A stretch of DNA of 7,812 bases. Origin: an uncultured Acidimicrobiales bacterium. GTDB taxonomy: Bacteria > Actinomycetota > Acidimicrobiia > Acidimicrobiales > UBA10347. Shown piece after piece: positions 1 to 6,278 of this stretch (the stretch's first letter is position 1; the number at the start of each line of letters is the position of its first letter). The stretch covers positions 1 through 7,812 of the forward strand of contig CALDGN010000317.1 of assembly GCA_937942965.1 (NCBI GenBank), given 5' to 3'. Under the pieces are notes generated by a model, which did no database searches, was not told the DNA's origin, and worked only from the letters and a program-made list of their open reading frames with translations. A program made the translations under genes and the position numbers.

Positions 1-1
1 C

Positions 2-484
2 GATACGCCGGTGCTCGGCGCCGGCGGCATTGGCCGGGGCCGCCAAATGGCCGCGTCGATGGCGTTGGGCTCGGCTGGCGTGTGGTGCGGTTCGGTTTGG
101 CTCACGACCGAAGAAGCCGAAACCCATCCGATGGTCAAAGAGAAGATGCTCGCAGCGACGAGCTCGGACACCATTCGCTCGCGGTCACGGACCGGCAAGC
201 ATGCTCGCCAGCTCAAGTCGGCCTGGACCGACGAATGGGAGAACCCAGAAACGCCGATGCCGCTCGGCATGCCACTGCAGCCGGTGCTCATCGACGAGGC
301 CATCAAGCGCATCAACCGGGCGGCCCATCGCGATGGTTCGGGTGCTGCGGACCTCGCCAACTACTTCGTGGGACAGGTCGTGGGATCGATGAACAAGTCG
401 AAGCCCACGAGCCAAGTGGTCTACGAGATGATCGAAGAGTTCATCGAAGCGACCGAGCGACTCAACCTCCAGATCAACGGCTAG
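2..484 (+). CDS. Nitronate monooxygenase / 2-nitropropane dioxygenase-family flavoprotein (5' truncated)
   Basis: Only the last 160 codons are present; the frame is open from base 2, so the real start lies outside the window. The fragment opens with DTPVLGAGGIGRGRQMA, followed by MALGSAGVWCGSVWLTTEEAE. This resembles the FMN-phosphate-binding glycine loop and following strand at the end of the TIM barrel in NAD(P)H-dependent flavin oxidoreductases of the nitronate monooxygenase family. The remainder (TGKHARQLKSAWTDEWE, PLGMPLQ, FVGQVVGSMNKSKP) matches the C-terminal helical part of the long actinobacterial version. Family members oxidise alkyl nitronates or act as flavin-dependent enoyl reductases; the substrate here cannot be read from a fragment. 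It ends in TAG seven bases before the stop of the convergent pabBC gene. The family call is good, the precise activity unknown. Confidence 0.85.
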   Translation, partial: DTPVLGAGGIGRGRQMAASMALGSAGVWCGSVWLTTEEAETHPMVKEKMLAATSSDTIRSRSRTGKHARQLKSAWTDEWENPETPMPLGMPLQPVLIDEAIKRINRAAHRDGSGAADLANYFVGQVVGSMNKSKPTSQVVYEMIEEFIEATERLNLQING

Positions 485-496
485 GGGCTACCTAGC
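480..496. terminator. Short stem-loop spanning two convergent stop codons (weak terminator candidate)
   Basis: Arms GCTAGG (480-485) and CCTAGC (491-496) are perfectly complementary around a 5-base loop. Each arm contains the TAG stop of one of the two converging genes, so the hairpin could form in both transcripts. The stem is only 6 bp and no U-tract follows on either side, so termination is plausible but not shown. Confidence 0.3.
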
Positions 497-2324
497 GCTT
501 GATCGAGGCCGCGAGCAGCTCGGCGGACTCGATTGCCGCGGGGACCCAGCCGCGAACTGAGTTGATCATCCAGACCCGTCGGGCGCCGGCCAGATCGCCG
601 AGCGTGATGACTCGTTCGGTAACAACACCTTGGTCGAGGAGTTCCGCCCGGAAGGTTCCGGGGAGGAGCCCTGAGGACGCGTGCGGCGTGTACCACGCAC
701 CATCGATCTCAACGACGAGGTTGCCGATCGTGGTCTCGGTGACCTCGCCGCGTTCGTTCCACAGGATCACGTCAGGCGCATGGGGGAACCGCGAACGTGC
801 GGTGTCGTAGCGGGCTCGTTCGGTCGTCTTGAAATAGAGCCACTCACTCGCCGTGTCGACCGGCTCGGTATCGATCGGCAGATGCCACATCGACGCAACC
901 GGAGCTGCCTCGGGGGTGATGTCGAGGTCGATCCCACCGTTGGAGTCGACCAGCAGCCGCACCCGCGCTGCGCCTTCGAGCTGCACTGCGTCGAGCACCC
1001 GTCGTAGCTCGACCGTGTCGAGGTCGTAGCCAAAGTGCTCGGCCGCCTGGGTGACGCGGGCGATGTGGCGATCGAGCAGCACGAGTCCGTGCTTCGGTTC
1101 GTATTTGATCGTTTCGAGCAGGCGCATCGATGCACAGGCCCGATCGAGCACACGAGCTTTGTGGTGCGCTTCGTTCCATTCGTCGGTTGGGTCCGAGTCC
1201 CAGACGATGCCGCCTCCGGTGCCGTATTCGGCGTCGCCAGAGTTGCGGTCAATCCACACGGTTCGGATCGCGATGTTGAACTCGGCGAAGCCGTTCGGTC
1301 CAACGACGCCGAGCGACCCGGTGTACACGCCGCGGGGGGAACCCTCGATCGCGGTGATAATGCGACTCGTCGAGACCTTCGGCGCCCCGGTGATCGACGC
1401 ACCGGGGAACAGCGCCCCGAAGATCTCGGTGAGCGCCGCATCGGATTCGGCGGTCACGGTCGAGGTCATCTGATGCACCGTCGGGTACGTCTCGATGGCA
1501 TGCAATGTCGGCACGTCGAGCGAGCCAATGGTGGCAACGCGACCCAGATCGTTCCGGGTCATGTCGACGATCATCGTGTTCTCGGCCCGGTCCTTGTCGC
1601 TCGCTCGCAGATCGTCGATGAGCGCCTGGTCCGCGATCGGATCGGGATGGCGAGGGCGTGTGCCCTTCATCGGGCGAGACGTCAGGGTGGTGCCGGAACG
1701 GGTGAAGAACAGCTCAGGTGATGCCGAGCAGATGGCTGCATCACCGAGGTCAAGGAAGCAGACGTGATCGCCCTGCTGAGCTCGACAGAGGGCCTCGAAA
1801 AGGCCAAGTGGGTCGCCCTCGAAGTGTGCTCGCAGACGCATCGTGTAGTTGACCTGATAGGTATCGCCGGCCGCGATGCGGTCGCGAAGAGAGCGAATGG
1901 CCGCTTCGTAGTCGGCTTGGTCGCGTTCGGCGATCCACGGGGTCGTCTCGAAGCGACCTCCCGTCGGTCCAGGTGACGGCGTCCCGTGGCTGAACACACC
2001 AAAGGCGACGAGTGGGACGCCAGGGTTGCGCCGTGCAGCGAGCGCTCGGTCGAACGCAGGTGCAGCGTCGTAGCTGACCATGCCGACCACCCATTTTCCG
2101 GTCGCAGCGGCAGCTTCGACTCGGGCGAGTGCATCGAGAACCTCGTCGAGTTCCCAGGCGATGATCGACTGCTCGGGCTCCTCGAACTGCATCCACCGGC
2201 GCTCGGGGTCCTCGCCGAATGGCGTGCCCGGGAGGCGCAACAAGGCAGAGCGGACAGCAAGGGGGGAGCGAGGCATGGCAAGAAGGGTCAGGTCGGCACG
2301 TGCGCCGCATATTCCCGCCAGCAT
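492..2324 (-). CDS. pabBC: Bifunctional aminodeoxychorismate synthase component I / 4-amino-4-deoxychorismate lyase (PabB-PabC fusion)
   Basis: 610 residues if started at 2324. Residues of roughly 130-390 form the chorismate-binding domain: DTYQVNYT (about 154-161), RPMKGT with Lys220, DMTRNDLGR (254-262), SITGAPK (310-316) and GTGGGIVWDSDP (368-379). The lysine in the P-x-K-G-T motif is the residue that marks aminodeoxychorismate synthase over anthranilate synthase, which has Ala there. Residues 402-605 form a class IV aminotransferase fold, with DRH (418-420), YFKTT carrying the predicted PLP lysine Lys499, and E-TTIGN (530-535), as expected for PabC lyase. Together they would convert chorismate plus ammonia to p-aminobenzoate for folate synthesis in the cytoplasm; the glutaminase partner PabA is not in the window. 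The start is uncertain: ATG at 2324 or at 2276 (MPRSPLAVRSALL), neither with a clear Shine-Dalgarno. The gene lies 30 bases after the upstream cyclase and is probably co-transcribed with it. Confidence 0.92.
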   Translation of the reverse strand: MLAGICGARADLTLLAMPRSPLAVRSALLRLPGTPFGEDPERRWMQFEEPEQSIIAWELDEVLDALARVEAAAATGKWVVGMVSYDAAPAFDRALAARRNPGVPLVAFGVFSHGTPSPGPTGGRFETTPWIAERDQADYEAAIRSLRDRIAAGDTYQVNYTMRLRAHFEGDPLGLFEALCRAQQGDHVCFLDLGDAAICSASPELFFTRSGTTLTSRPMKGTRPRHPDPIADQALIDDLRASDKDRAENTMIVDMTRNDLGRVATIGSLDVPTLHAIETYPTVHQMTSTVTAESDAALTEIFGALFPGASITGAPKVSTSRIITAIEGSPRGVYTGSLGVVGPNGFAEFNIAIRTVWIDRNSGDAEYGTGGGIVWDSDPTDEWNEAHHKARVLDRACASMRLLETIKYEPKHGLVLLDRHIARVTQAAEHFGYDLDTVELRRVLDAVQLEGAARVRLLVDSNGGIDLDITPEAAPVASMWHLPIDTEPVDTASEWLYFKTTERARYDTARSRFPHAPDVILWNERGEVTETTIGNLVVEIDGAWYTPHASSGLLPGTFRAELLDQGVVTERVITLGDLAGARRVWMINSVRGWVPAAIESAELLAASIKR

Positions 2325-2354
2325 CCCGAGACGGGTGCCGGTGGCCGAGGCAGG

Positions 2355-3887
2355 CTAGCGATCGGCGGTCTTCTTCGACCGCTTGTCCGCATACATCGCC
2401 GCATCGGATTTCCGCAGGAGCGTTTCGATGGGCAGCATGTGCTCGGGGCTGCGCACCGCCGAGCCGATGCTCGCCGAGATGCGGCTATCGATCGCGCGCA
2501 CCGATGCGATGATCTGCGACTCGAGTTCGTCGATGCGTTCCCGGTCGATTGGACAAGGCAGGAAGACCAAGAACTCGTCGCCGCCGAGGCGACAGACGGC
2601 ATCGTGCGCTCGCACTACGGAGCGGAGCGCCGCACCAATGCGCCGCAGCACCCGGTCACCGGCCGCATGTCCATCTTCGTCGTTGACAGTCTTGAAGTTG
2701 TCGAGATCGATGAAGAGGAGAACGCCCGGTTTCGGTGCAGGGAGCTCGGTGACGTCGACGAGACCTTGGCGATTGAGTAGGCCGGTCAATGGGTCGGTCG
2801 ATGCCATCGTCTGGGCAAGTTCGAGTTCGACGCCAGCGTCGGCGAGGCGGCGCGCTTGGCGGGCGCGGGTCATCGCGAACAGTGCGAGTGCGAGTGAGCT
2901 GCCGACGCCAATGATCCAGAGACGAAGGTTCGTGTAGCCGCGTCCTGTCTCGACAATCTCTGACGACGCGACGAGATCCAGTTCGAGCGGAGCGAGGTCG
3001 ATGAGTTCGTCGCGAGACGTACCCGTCACCTGCAGCCGCGAGCTGAGGTAACGGGTCTGTGTGGATCGGTTCTCGACAAAGGCGATGGGGAGATCAGGGC
3101 CAAGTCGGGCGCTGAGGCTGAATCCTTCGCTGATCTGGGGACGAACCTCGTTGATGATGCTGGCGATCGATTCGAGCCGAGTCACGTACCCATCGACGGA
3201 TCCATCGGCTGCCTCGTAACGGGCGATCAAGTAGATGACACCGTCTTCGTTGCCCGCGTTGTCTGGGGTTGCGGTACCCGAGAGTCGGAACGCCCCAAAG
3301 AGATCCGAGACGGTCGTGACCTGCGCGAAGACTTGACTGGTCGTGTCGAGGATTCCGTCCGGCTGGAGCATGCCCTGGAAGCCGGTGACGTCGAAGCCGA
3401 GGAAGCTCCGCCCAAGCAACGGCGTGTCCTGTTCCAGATGGGTGATGATCAGCCGGTTTGGGTTGGCTGACGGAAGCGGGGCGAAGATAGAGAAGTCGTC
3501 ACGGCCGGCGGCACGCTCCCGCGCTTCGAGCGCGTCCATGTCGGTGGTGAACTCCGACACGGTAAAGCCGGGGTCACCATCGATTGGCGTGCTGCGGTCG
3601 CCGCTCCGCTGGCGAAGGAATGCCTGGAACTGATCGCTGTCGATCGCATCGCTGCTACTGACAAAATCGAGGCCGACGTTGAATTCGGTGATGCGCTGGC
3701 TGATGGCGGCACTCATCGAGCGCTCGAGCGTGTCGACTTGGGCCTCGAAGTAGTCCTCGGCCCGCTGCGTGGCCGCGCGCTGCTGTTGCACGGCGAAGAT
3801 CGCCGTGACGGTACAGCCGATCAGGAAGAGGACCAGCGGGACCTTCCAGAGACTCGGGCGGCGCAGTGAACGCGCACCTTGGGACAC
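2355..3887 (-). CDS. Membrane-bound CHASE-GGDEF diguanylate cyclase
   Basis: 510 residues, starting at GTG; no internal Met codon occurs before residue 58, and the next would remove the first membrane helix. Order of parts: a short basic cytoplasmic tail, transmembrane helix 1 (about 15-33), an extracytoplasmic sensor of roughly 270 residues with CHASE-like features (SSDAIDSDQFQAFLR near 78-92; ALEARERAAGRDDFSIF near 119-135), transmembrane helix 2 (about 321-340), then a GGDEF domain (about 360-505). The GGDEF domain looks active: FIDLDNFK with metal-binding Asp394, DGHAAGD, and an intact GGDEF at 435-439. An RxxD inhibitory site (RAHD, 426-429) sits exactly five residues before GGDEF, so product inhibition by c-di-GMP is expected. 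The enzyme should make c-di-GMP from two GTP in response to an unknown outside ligand. It is divergent from the TetR-carboxylase operon and shares its 87-base control region. No EAL domain is attached. Confidence 0.93.
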   Translation of the reverse strand: MSQGARSLRRPSLWKVPLVLFLIGCTVTAIFAVQQQRAATQRAEDYFEAQVDTLERSMSAAISQRITEFNVGLDFVSSSDAIDSDQFQAFLRQRSGDRSTPIDGDPGFTVSEFTTDMDALEARERAAGRDDFSIFAPLPSANPNRLIITHLEQDTPLLGRSFLGFDVTGFQGMLQPDGILDTTSQVFAQVTTVSDLFGAFRLSGTATPDNAGNEDGVIYLIARYEAADGSVDGYVTRLESIASIINEVRPQISEGFSLSARLGPDLPIAFVENRSTQTRYLSSRLQVTGTSRDELIDLAPLELDLVASSEIVETGRGYTNLRLWIIGVGSSLALALFAMTRARQARRLADAGVELELAQTMASTDPLTGLLNRQGLVDVTELPAPKPGVLLFIDLDNFKTVNDEDGHAAGDRVLRRIGAALRSVVRAHDAVCRLGGDEFLVFLPCPIDRERIDELESQIIASVRAIDSRISASIGSAVRSPEHMLPIETLLRKSDAAMYADKRSKKTADR

Positions 3888-3901
3888 ACAGCTTCGGTCG
3901 G

Positions 3902-3922
3902 CTCCGGTACCCAGTACTGGAG
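3902..3922. repeat. Imperfect inverted repeat in front of the cyclase gene
   Basis: The outer arms CTCC and GGAG and inner GTAC blocks are mirror-related around a centre at 3912, with a perfect 10-bp palindrome CCAGTACTGG at 3911-3920. As plus-strand RNA it folds to a 9-bp stem (one G-U pair) with a 3-base loop; the minus-strand (cyclase) version carries one mismatch. It lies 15 bases upstream of the GTG of the cyclase gene, and its GGAG on the minus strand is the only Shine-Dalgarno-like block there, although 14 bases from the GTG is long. It could be a protein-binding site or a leader hairpin; no function is proven. Confidence 0.35.
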
Positions 3923-3937
3923 GCTCTGAGTGAAACC

Positions 3938-3967
3938 TTGACGGGGCAACCTAACGCTTGTTAGGTT
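3938..3967 (+). promoter_or_regulatory. Candidate promoter of the TetR-carboxylase operon, apparently leaderless
   Basis: A -35-like TTGACG (3938-3943) is separated by 18 bases from a -10-like TAGGTT (3962-3967), which keeps the key T1, A2 and T6. Transcription would start about 7 bases downstream, at or next to the ATG at 3975. No Shine-Dalgarno precedes that ATG, which fits a leaderless mRNA, a common arrangement in actinobacteria. The -10 and much of the spacer lie inside the palindromic operator, so repressor binding would block RNA polymerase directly. Confidence 0.55.
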
Positions 3968-3969
3968 GC
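3946..3969. promoter_or_regulatory. Palindromic operator, probable TetR-family binding site
   Basis: Arms GCAACCTAAC (3946-3955) and GTTAGGTTGC (3960-3969) are perfect reverse complements around the 4-base spacer GCTT. Symmetry of 10 bp per arm in a short intergenic region immediately before a TetR-family gene is the usual signature of an autoregulatory operator. It ends five bases before the ATG at 3975 and covers the predicted -10. It may also affect the divergent cyclase gene, whose start lies about 60 bases away. I noticed no second copy of the arm sequence in the window. Confidence 0.8.
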
Positions 3970-3974
3970 GGGCG

Positions 3975-4595
3975 ATGTCCGTCGTCGCCGACGCCCCCGG
4001 TCGCCATGGGGTGCTCGAAGCTGCTGCTCGTCGCTTCGTCGCGCAGGGCTACGCCGCGACGACGGTGCGCCAGATCGCTGAAGACTCAGGAATCAAGGCG
4101 GCATCGATCTATCACCACTTTGCTTCCAAAGAGGACCTGTTCGTCGCTGTGCTCGACGAAGGTATTCGTGTGATGGTCGATGCCTTCGAGCAGGTAGGTC
4201 CTTCGACCCAACGGGGCGACCTACGACTCTTGGCTCACGTGCGTGCCCACTTGGGGACGTTGTTCGAGCATGGCCCGTTCACCGCAGCCCACGTCACGGC
4301 GTTCTTCACTGCACCCGCTGAAGTTCGGGACCGTGTCGTCCCCGTGCGAGACGACTATGAGCGCCGCTGGAACCGCTTGCTGCGGGAAACGGTCGAGGGC
4401 GCACCAGACCGTGAGCTTCCGCTGCTCCGTCTGCTTCTGTTCGGAGCGATGAACTCGACGATCGAGTGGTTCGACCCCGACGGCGAGACGACTTTGGACC
4501 AGCTGGCTGCGCTCATCGCCGACCAGTTCCTGCATGGCACCACCTCTTGGGGCACCACGTCTTGGGGCACCGCGTCCCCGAAGAAAGAGTCTTGA
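3975..4595 (+). CDS. TetR/AcrR-family transcriptional regulator of the carboxylase operon
   Basis: 206 residues from ATG 3975; a TTG at 3966 would add three residues but lies inside the operator, so I prefer the ATG, which also fits a leaderless transcript. The N-terminal part (about 10-58) is a canonical TetR DNA-binding domain: VLEAAARRFVAQGYAATTV, then the helix-turn-helix RQIAEDSGIKAASIYHHF and SKEDLF. The rest is the variable helical ligand-binding and dimer region, including RDDYERRWNRLL (125-136). A typical member is about 200 residues and dimeric, acting as a repressor relieved by a small molecule. The C-terminus ends in a repeated pentapeptide (GTTSW, GTTSW, GTASP, 188-202). Its stop overlaps the start of the carboxyltransferase gene (TGATG), so the two are co-transcribed and probably translationally coupled. 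An acyl-CoA or related ligand is inferred from this context only. Confidence 0.92.
   Translation: MSVVADAPGRHGVLEAAARRFVAQGYAATTVRQIAEDSGIKAASIYHHFASKEDLFVAVLDEGIRVMVDAFEQVGPSTQRGDLRLLAHVRAHLGTLFEHGPFTAAHVTAFFTAPAEVRDRVVPVRDDYERRWNRLLRETVEGAPDRELPLLRLLLFGAMNSTIEWFDPDGETTLDQLAALIADQFLHGTTSWGTTSWGTASPKKES
4536..4580 (+). repeat. 15-bp tandem repeat inside the 3' end of the TetR gene
   Basis: Two near-identical units at 4536-4550 and 4551-4565 (GGCACCACSTCTTGG, one mismatch) are followed by a degenerate third unit at 4566-4580 (four mismatches to unit 2). The unit is five codons long and in frame, encoding GTTSW, GTTSW and GTASP in the regulator's tail, so changes in copy number would not shift the reading frame. 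It lies 14 bases upstream of the start of the next gene. Confidence 0.8.
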
Positions 4596-6217
4596 TGAAT
4601 CGGATCGAATCGAGGATCGACAACGCGTCGGCCGAGTTCGCTGACAACAGCGCTGCCTACGACGCGCTCGTGACCACGCTGCGCGAACGTCAGACGTTCG
4701 CCATCAGCGGAGGTCGGGGACGCGAACGGTCGATCGAACGCCACCTCGGTCGCCGCAAGGTCATGGTGCGCGACCGAATCGACCTCGTCACCGACAATGC
4801 CACGCCGTTTCTTGAGTTCTCGACGCTCGCCGGATGGGGGCAGTACGACGACGAAGTGCCCGGCGCCGGCATCGTCACCGGCATCGGGGTCGTCCATGGT
4901 GTCCCGTGGGTGTTCATCGCCAACGACGCAACCGTCAAGGGCGGTTCGCTCGTCCCGATGGCGATCAAGAAGCAGGTGCGAGCCCAAGACATCGCGCTGG
5001 AGAACGGCCTCGGCGTGATCTATCTCGTCGACTCGGGAGGCGCATTCCTGCCGCTTCAAGACGAGATCTTCCCCGACAAGGATCACTTTGGCGGCGGTTT
5101 CTACCGCCAGGCCCGCATGTCGGCCATGGGGCTTCCGCAGCTGTCGGTTGTGCTCGGACCATGCACCGCTGGTGGCGCCTATGTGCCCGCCCTCAGCGAC
5201 GAGGTGATCATGGTCGAGGGCATCGGCCGCATCTTCTTGGGCGGTCCGCCGATCGTCAAAGCAGCACTCGGTGAGATTGTCGACCAGGACGAGCTCGGCG
5301 GAGCCGTCAAGCACACCCGTGTGTCGGGCGTGAGCGACTACCTGGCCCAGACCGAGCGCGAGGCGTACGGCAAGCTACGCGAGATCTGCGAGACGACCAA
5401 CCAGCGTCGTGCCGATCAGCGCCAGTCGTGGCTCGACTGGAAGGCACCCGAGGAACCGGCCTACCCGGCTGATGATCTGTACGGCATCGTGAGCGCCGAT
5501 GACCGGATCCCGTTCGATGCGACCGAGATCATCGCTCGGCTTGTTGATGGCAGCCGGTTCGCGGAGTTCAAACCCGAATGGGGCGAGTCGATCGTGACTG
5601 GCTTTGCCCGCATCCACGGCCACATGGTCGGCATCATCGCCAACAACGGCATCATCTTCAGTGAGTCAGCGCTCAAGGCCGCGCACTTCATCGAACTGTG
5701 TGAGCAGCGCCGCATCCCGCTCCTCTTCTTGCAGAACACGAGCGGCTACATGGTCGGCTCGGATAGCGAGGCCGGCGGCATCGCCAAGAACGGCGCCAAG
5801 ATGGTGGCCGCGGTCGCGAACGCGACGGTGCCGAAGTACACGGTCCTGATTGGCGGCAGCTACGGCGCCGGCAACTACGGCATGTGCGGACGCGGCTTCA
5901 ACCCGCGTTTCCTGTTCGCCTGGCCGAACTCGCGGATCGCCACGATGGCCGCGGATACGGCCGAGACCGTCCTCGTTGACATTCGCCGGGCCGGAATGAA
6001 GGGCGCAGAGACCAGCGAAGAAGAGTTGGCCGAGATCGCCCGCTCGATCCGCGAGCAGTACGAAACCCAAAGCGACCCGTACCACGCCACCAGTCGCATG
6101 TGGGACGACGGCCTGATCGATCCCGTCCACACGCGAGATGCGCTCGGGCTCTGCCTGAGCCTGGCCGCCCGACAAGACGAGCCTGCCGCGGGGCCGGGCA
6201 TCGTCTACCGGATGTGA
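4595..6217 (+). CDS. Acyl-CoA carboxylase carboxyltransferase (beta) subunit, methylcrotonyl-CoA carboxylase type
   Basis: 540 residues, close to the usual length for methylcrotonyl-CoA carboxylase beta subunits. It would transfer carboxyl from carboxybiotin to an acyl-CoA in the cytoplasm. The N-terminal half is strongly family-like: AEFADNSAAYDALV (about 13-26), YDDEVPGAGIVTGIG (84-98), NDATVKGG (110-117), YLVDSGGAFLPLQDEIFPD (143-161), and the first oxyanion-hole loop GPCTAGGAYVPALSDE (188-203). The C-terminal half carries LYGIVSADDRIPFDATEIIARLVDGSRF (295-322), IIANNGIIFSESALKAAHFIELC (347-369) and the second loop GGSYGAGNYGMCGR (420-433). Start chosen at ATG 4595, overlapping the TetR stop, with a weak AAGAAAGAG five bases upstream; a longer in-frame extension would overlap the regulator. 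Oddities: QNTSGYMVG and RIATMAADTAETVL replace the usual QNITGFMVG and RISVMGGEQAA, so the substrate (3-methylcrotonyl-CoA, geranyl-CoA or other) is unsure. The symbol mccB would be reasonable but unproven. Confidence 0.92.
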   Translation: MNRIESRIDNASAEFADNSAAYDALVTTLRERQTFAISGGRGRERSIERHLGRRKVMVRDRIDLVTDNATPFLEFSTLAGWGQYDDEVPGAGIVTGIGVVHGVPWVFIANDATVKGGSLVPMAIKKQVRAQDIALENGLGVIYLVDSGGAFLPLQDEIFPDKDHFGGGFYRQARMSAMGLPQLSVVLGPCTAGGAYVPALSDEVIMVEGIGRIFLGGPPIVKAALGEIVDQDELGGAVKHTRVSGVSDYLAQTEREAYGKLREICETTNQRRADQRQSWLDWKAPEEPAYPADDLYGIVSADDRIPFDATEIIARLVDGSRFAEFKPEWGESIVTGFARIHGHMVGIIANNGIIFSESALKAAHFIELCEQRRIPLLFLQNTSGYMVGSDSEAGGIAKNGAKMVAAVANATVPKYTVLIGGSYGAGNYGMCGRGFNPRFLFAWPNSRIATMAADTAETVLVDIRRAGMKGAETSEEELAEIARSIREQYETQSDPYHATSRMWDDGLIDPVHTRDALGLCLSLAARQDEPAAGPGIVYRM

Positions 6218-6221
6218 CGCA

Positions 6222-6278
6222 ATGAACGTGACGCGAGGCAGAGCTGCAAGATGCCGCAGGTTCGGGAGGACAGCATGA
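6222..6278 (+). other. Possible 18-codon upstream ORF in the gap before the alpha subunit gene
   Basis: ATG at 6222, four bases after the carboxyltransferase stop, opens MNVTRGRAARCRRFGRTA and stops at TGA 6276-6278, overlapping the alpha-subunit ATG (6275-6277) as ATGA. The peptide has six arginines in 18 residues. It could couple translation across the gap, but its own ribosome site is poor and a chance ORF of this size is easy to obtain. No family is recognised. Confidence 0.2.
6264..6270 (+). promoter_or_regulatory. Strong Shine-Dalgarno of the alpha-subunit gene
   Basis: GGGAGGA lies four bases before ATG 6275. It selects this start over the in-frame ATG at 6251, which would add eight residues (MPQVREDS) not typical of biotin carboxylases and has only a distant GAGG. 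It is the clearest ribosome-binding site in the window. Confidence 0.8.

Noticed and set aside
1035..1721. Plus-strand open frame of 228 codons opposite pabBC
   Set aside because: It lies opposite the most conserved chorismate-binding motifs and shows no domain of its own.
1986..2780. Plus-strand open frame of 264 codons across the PabBC/cyclase junction
   Set aside because: It overlaps the conserved GGDEF domain and the PabB N-terminus on the other strand; the translation is low-complexity and Arg/Asp-rich, as in shadow frames.
2881..2898. GTGCGA-type short tandem repeat in the cyclase gene
   Set aside because: It encodes Ala/Leu/Ser residues of the second membrane helix; repetitive codons are expected there.
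4466..4594. Upstream extension of the carboxyltransferase frame by 43 codons
   Set aside because: It would overlap the TetR gene deeply; the added residues (MVRPRRRDDF...) are a frame shadow, and ATG 4595 gives the family's expected N-terminus and a TGATG overlap.
4355..5314. Antisense open frame of 319 codons across the TetR tail and the carboxyltransferase gene
   Set aside because: It mirrors a strongly conserved gene, has no recognisable domain and is typical of high-GC codon bias that removes stops on the other strand.
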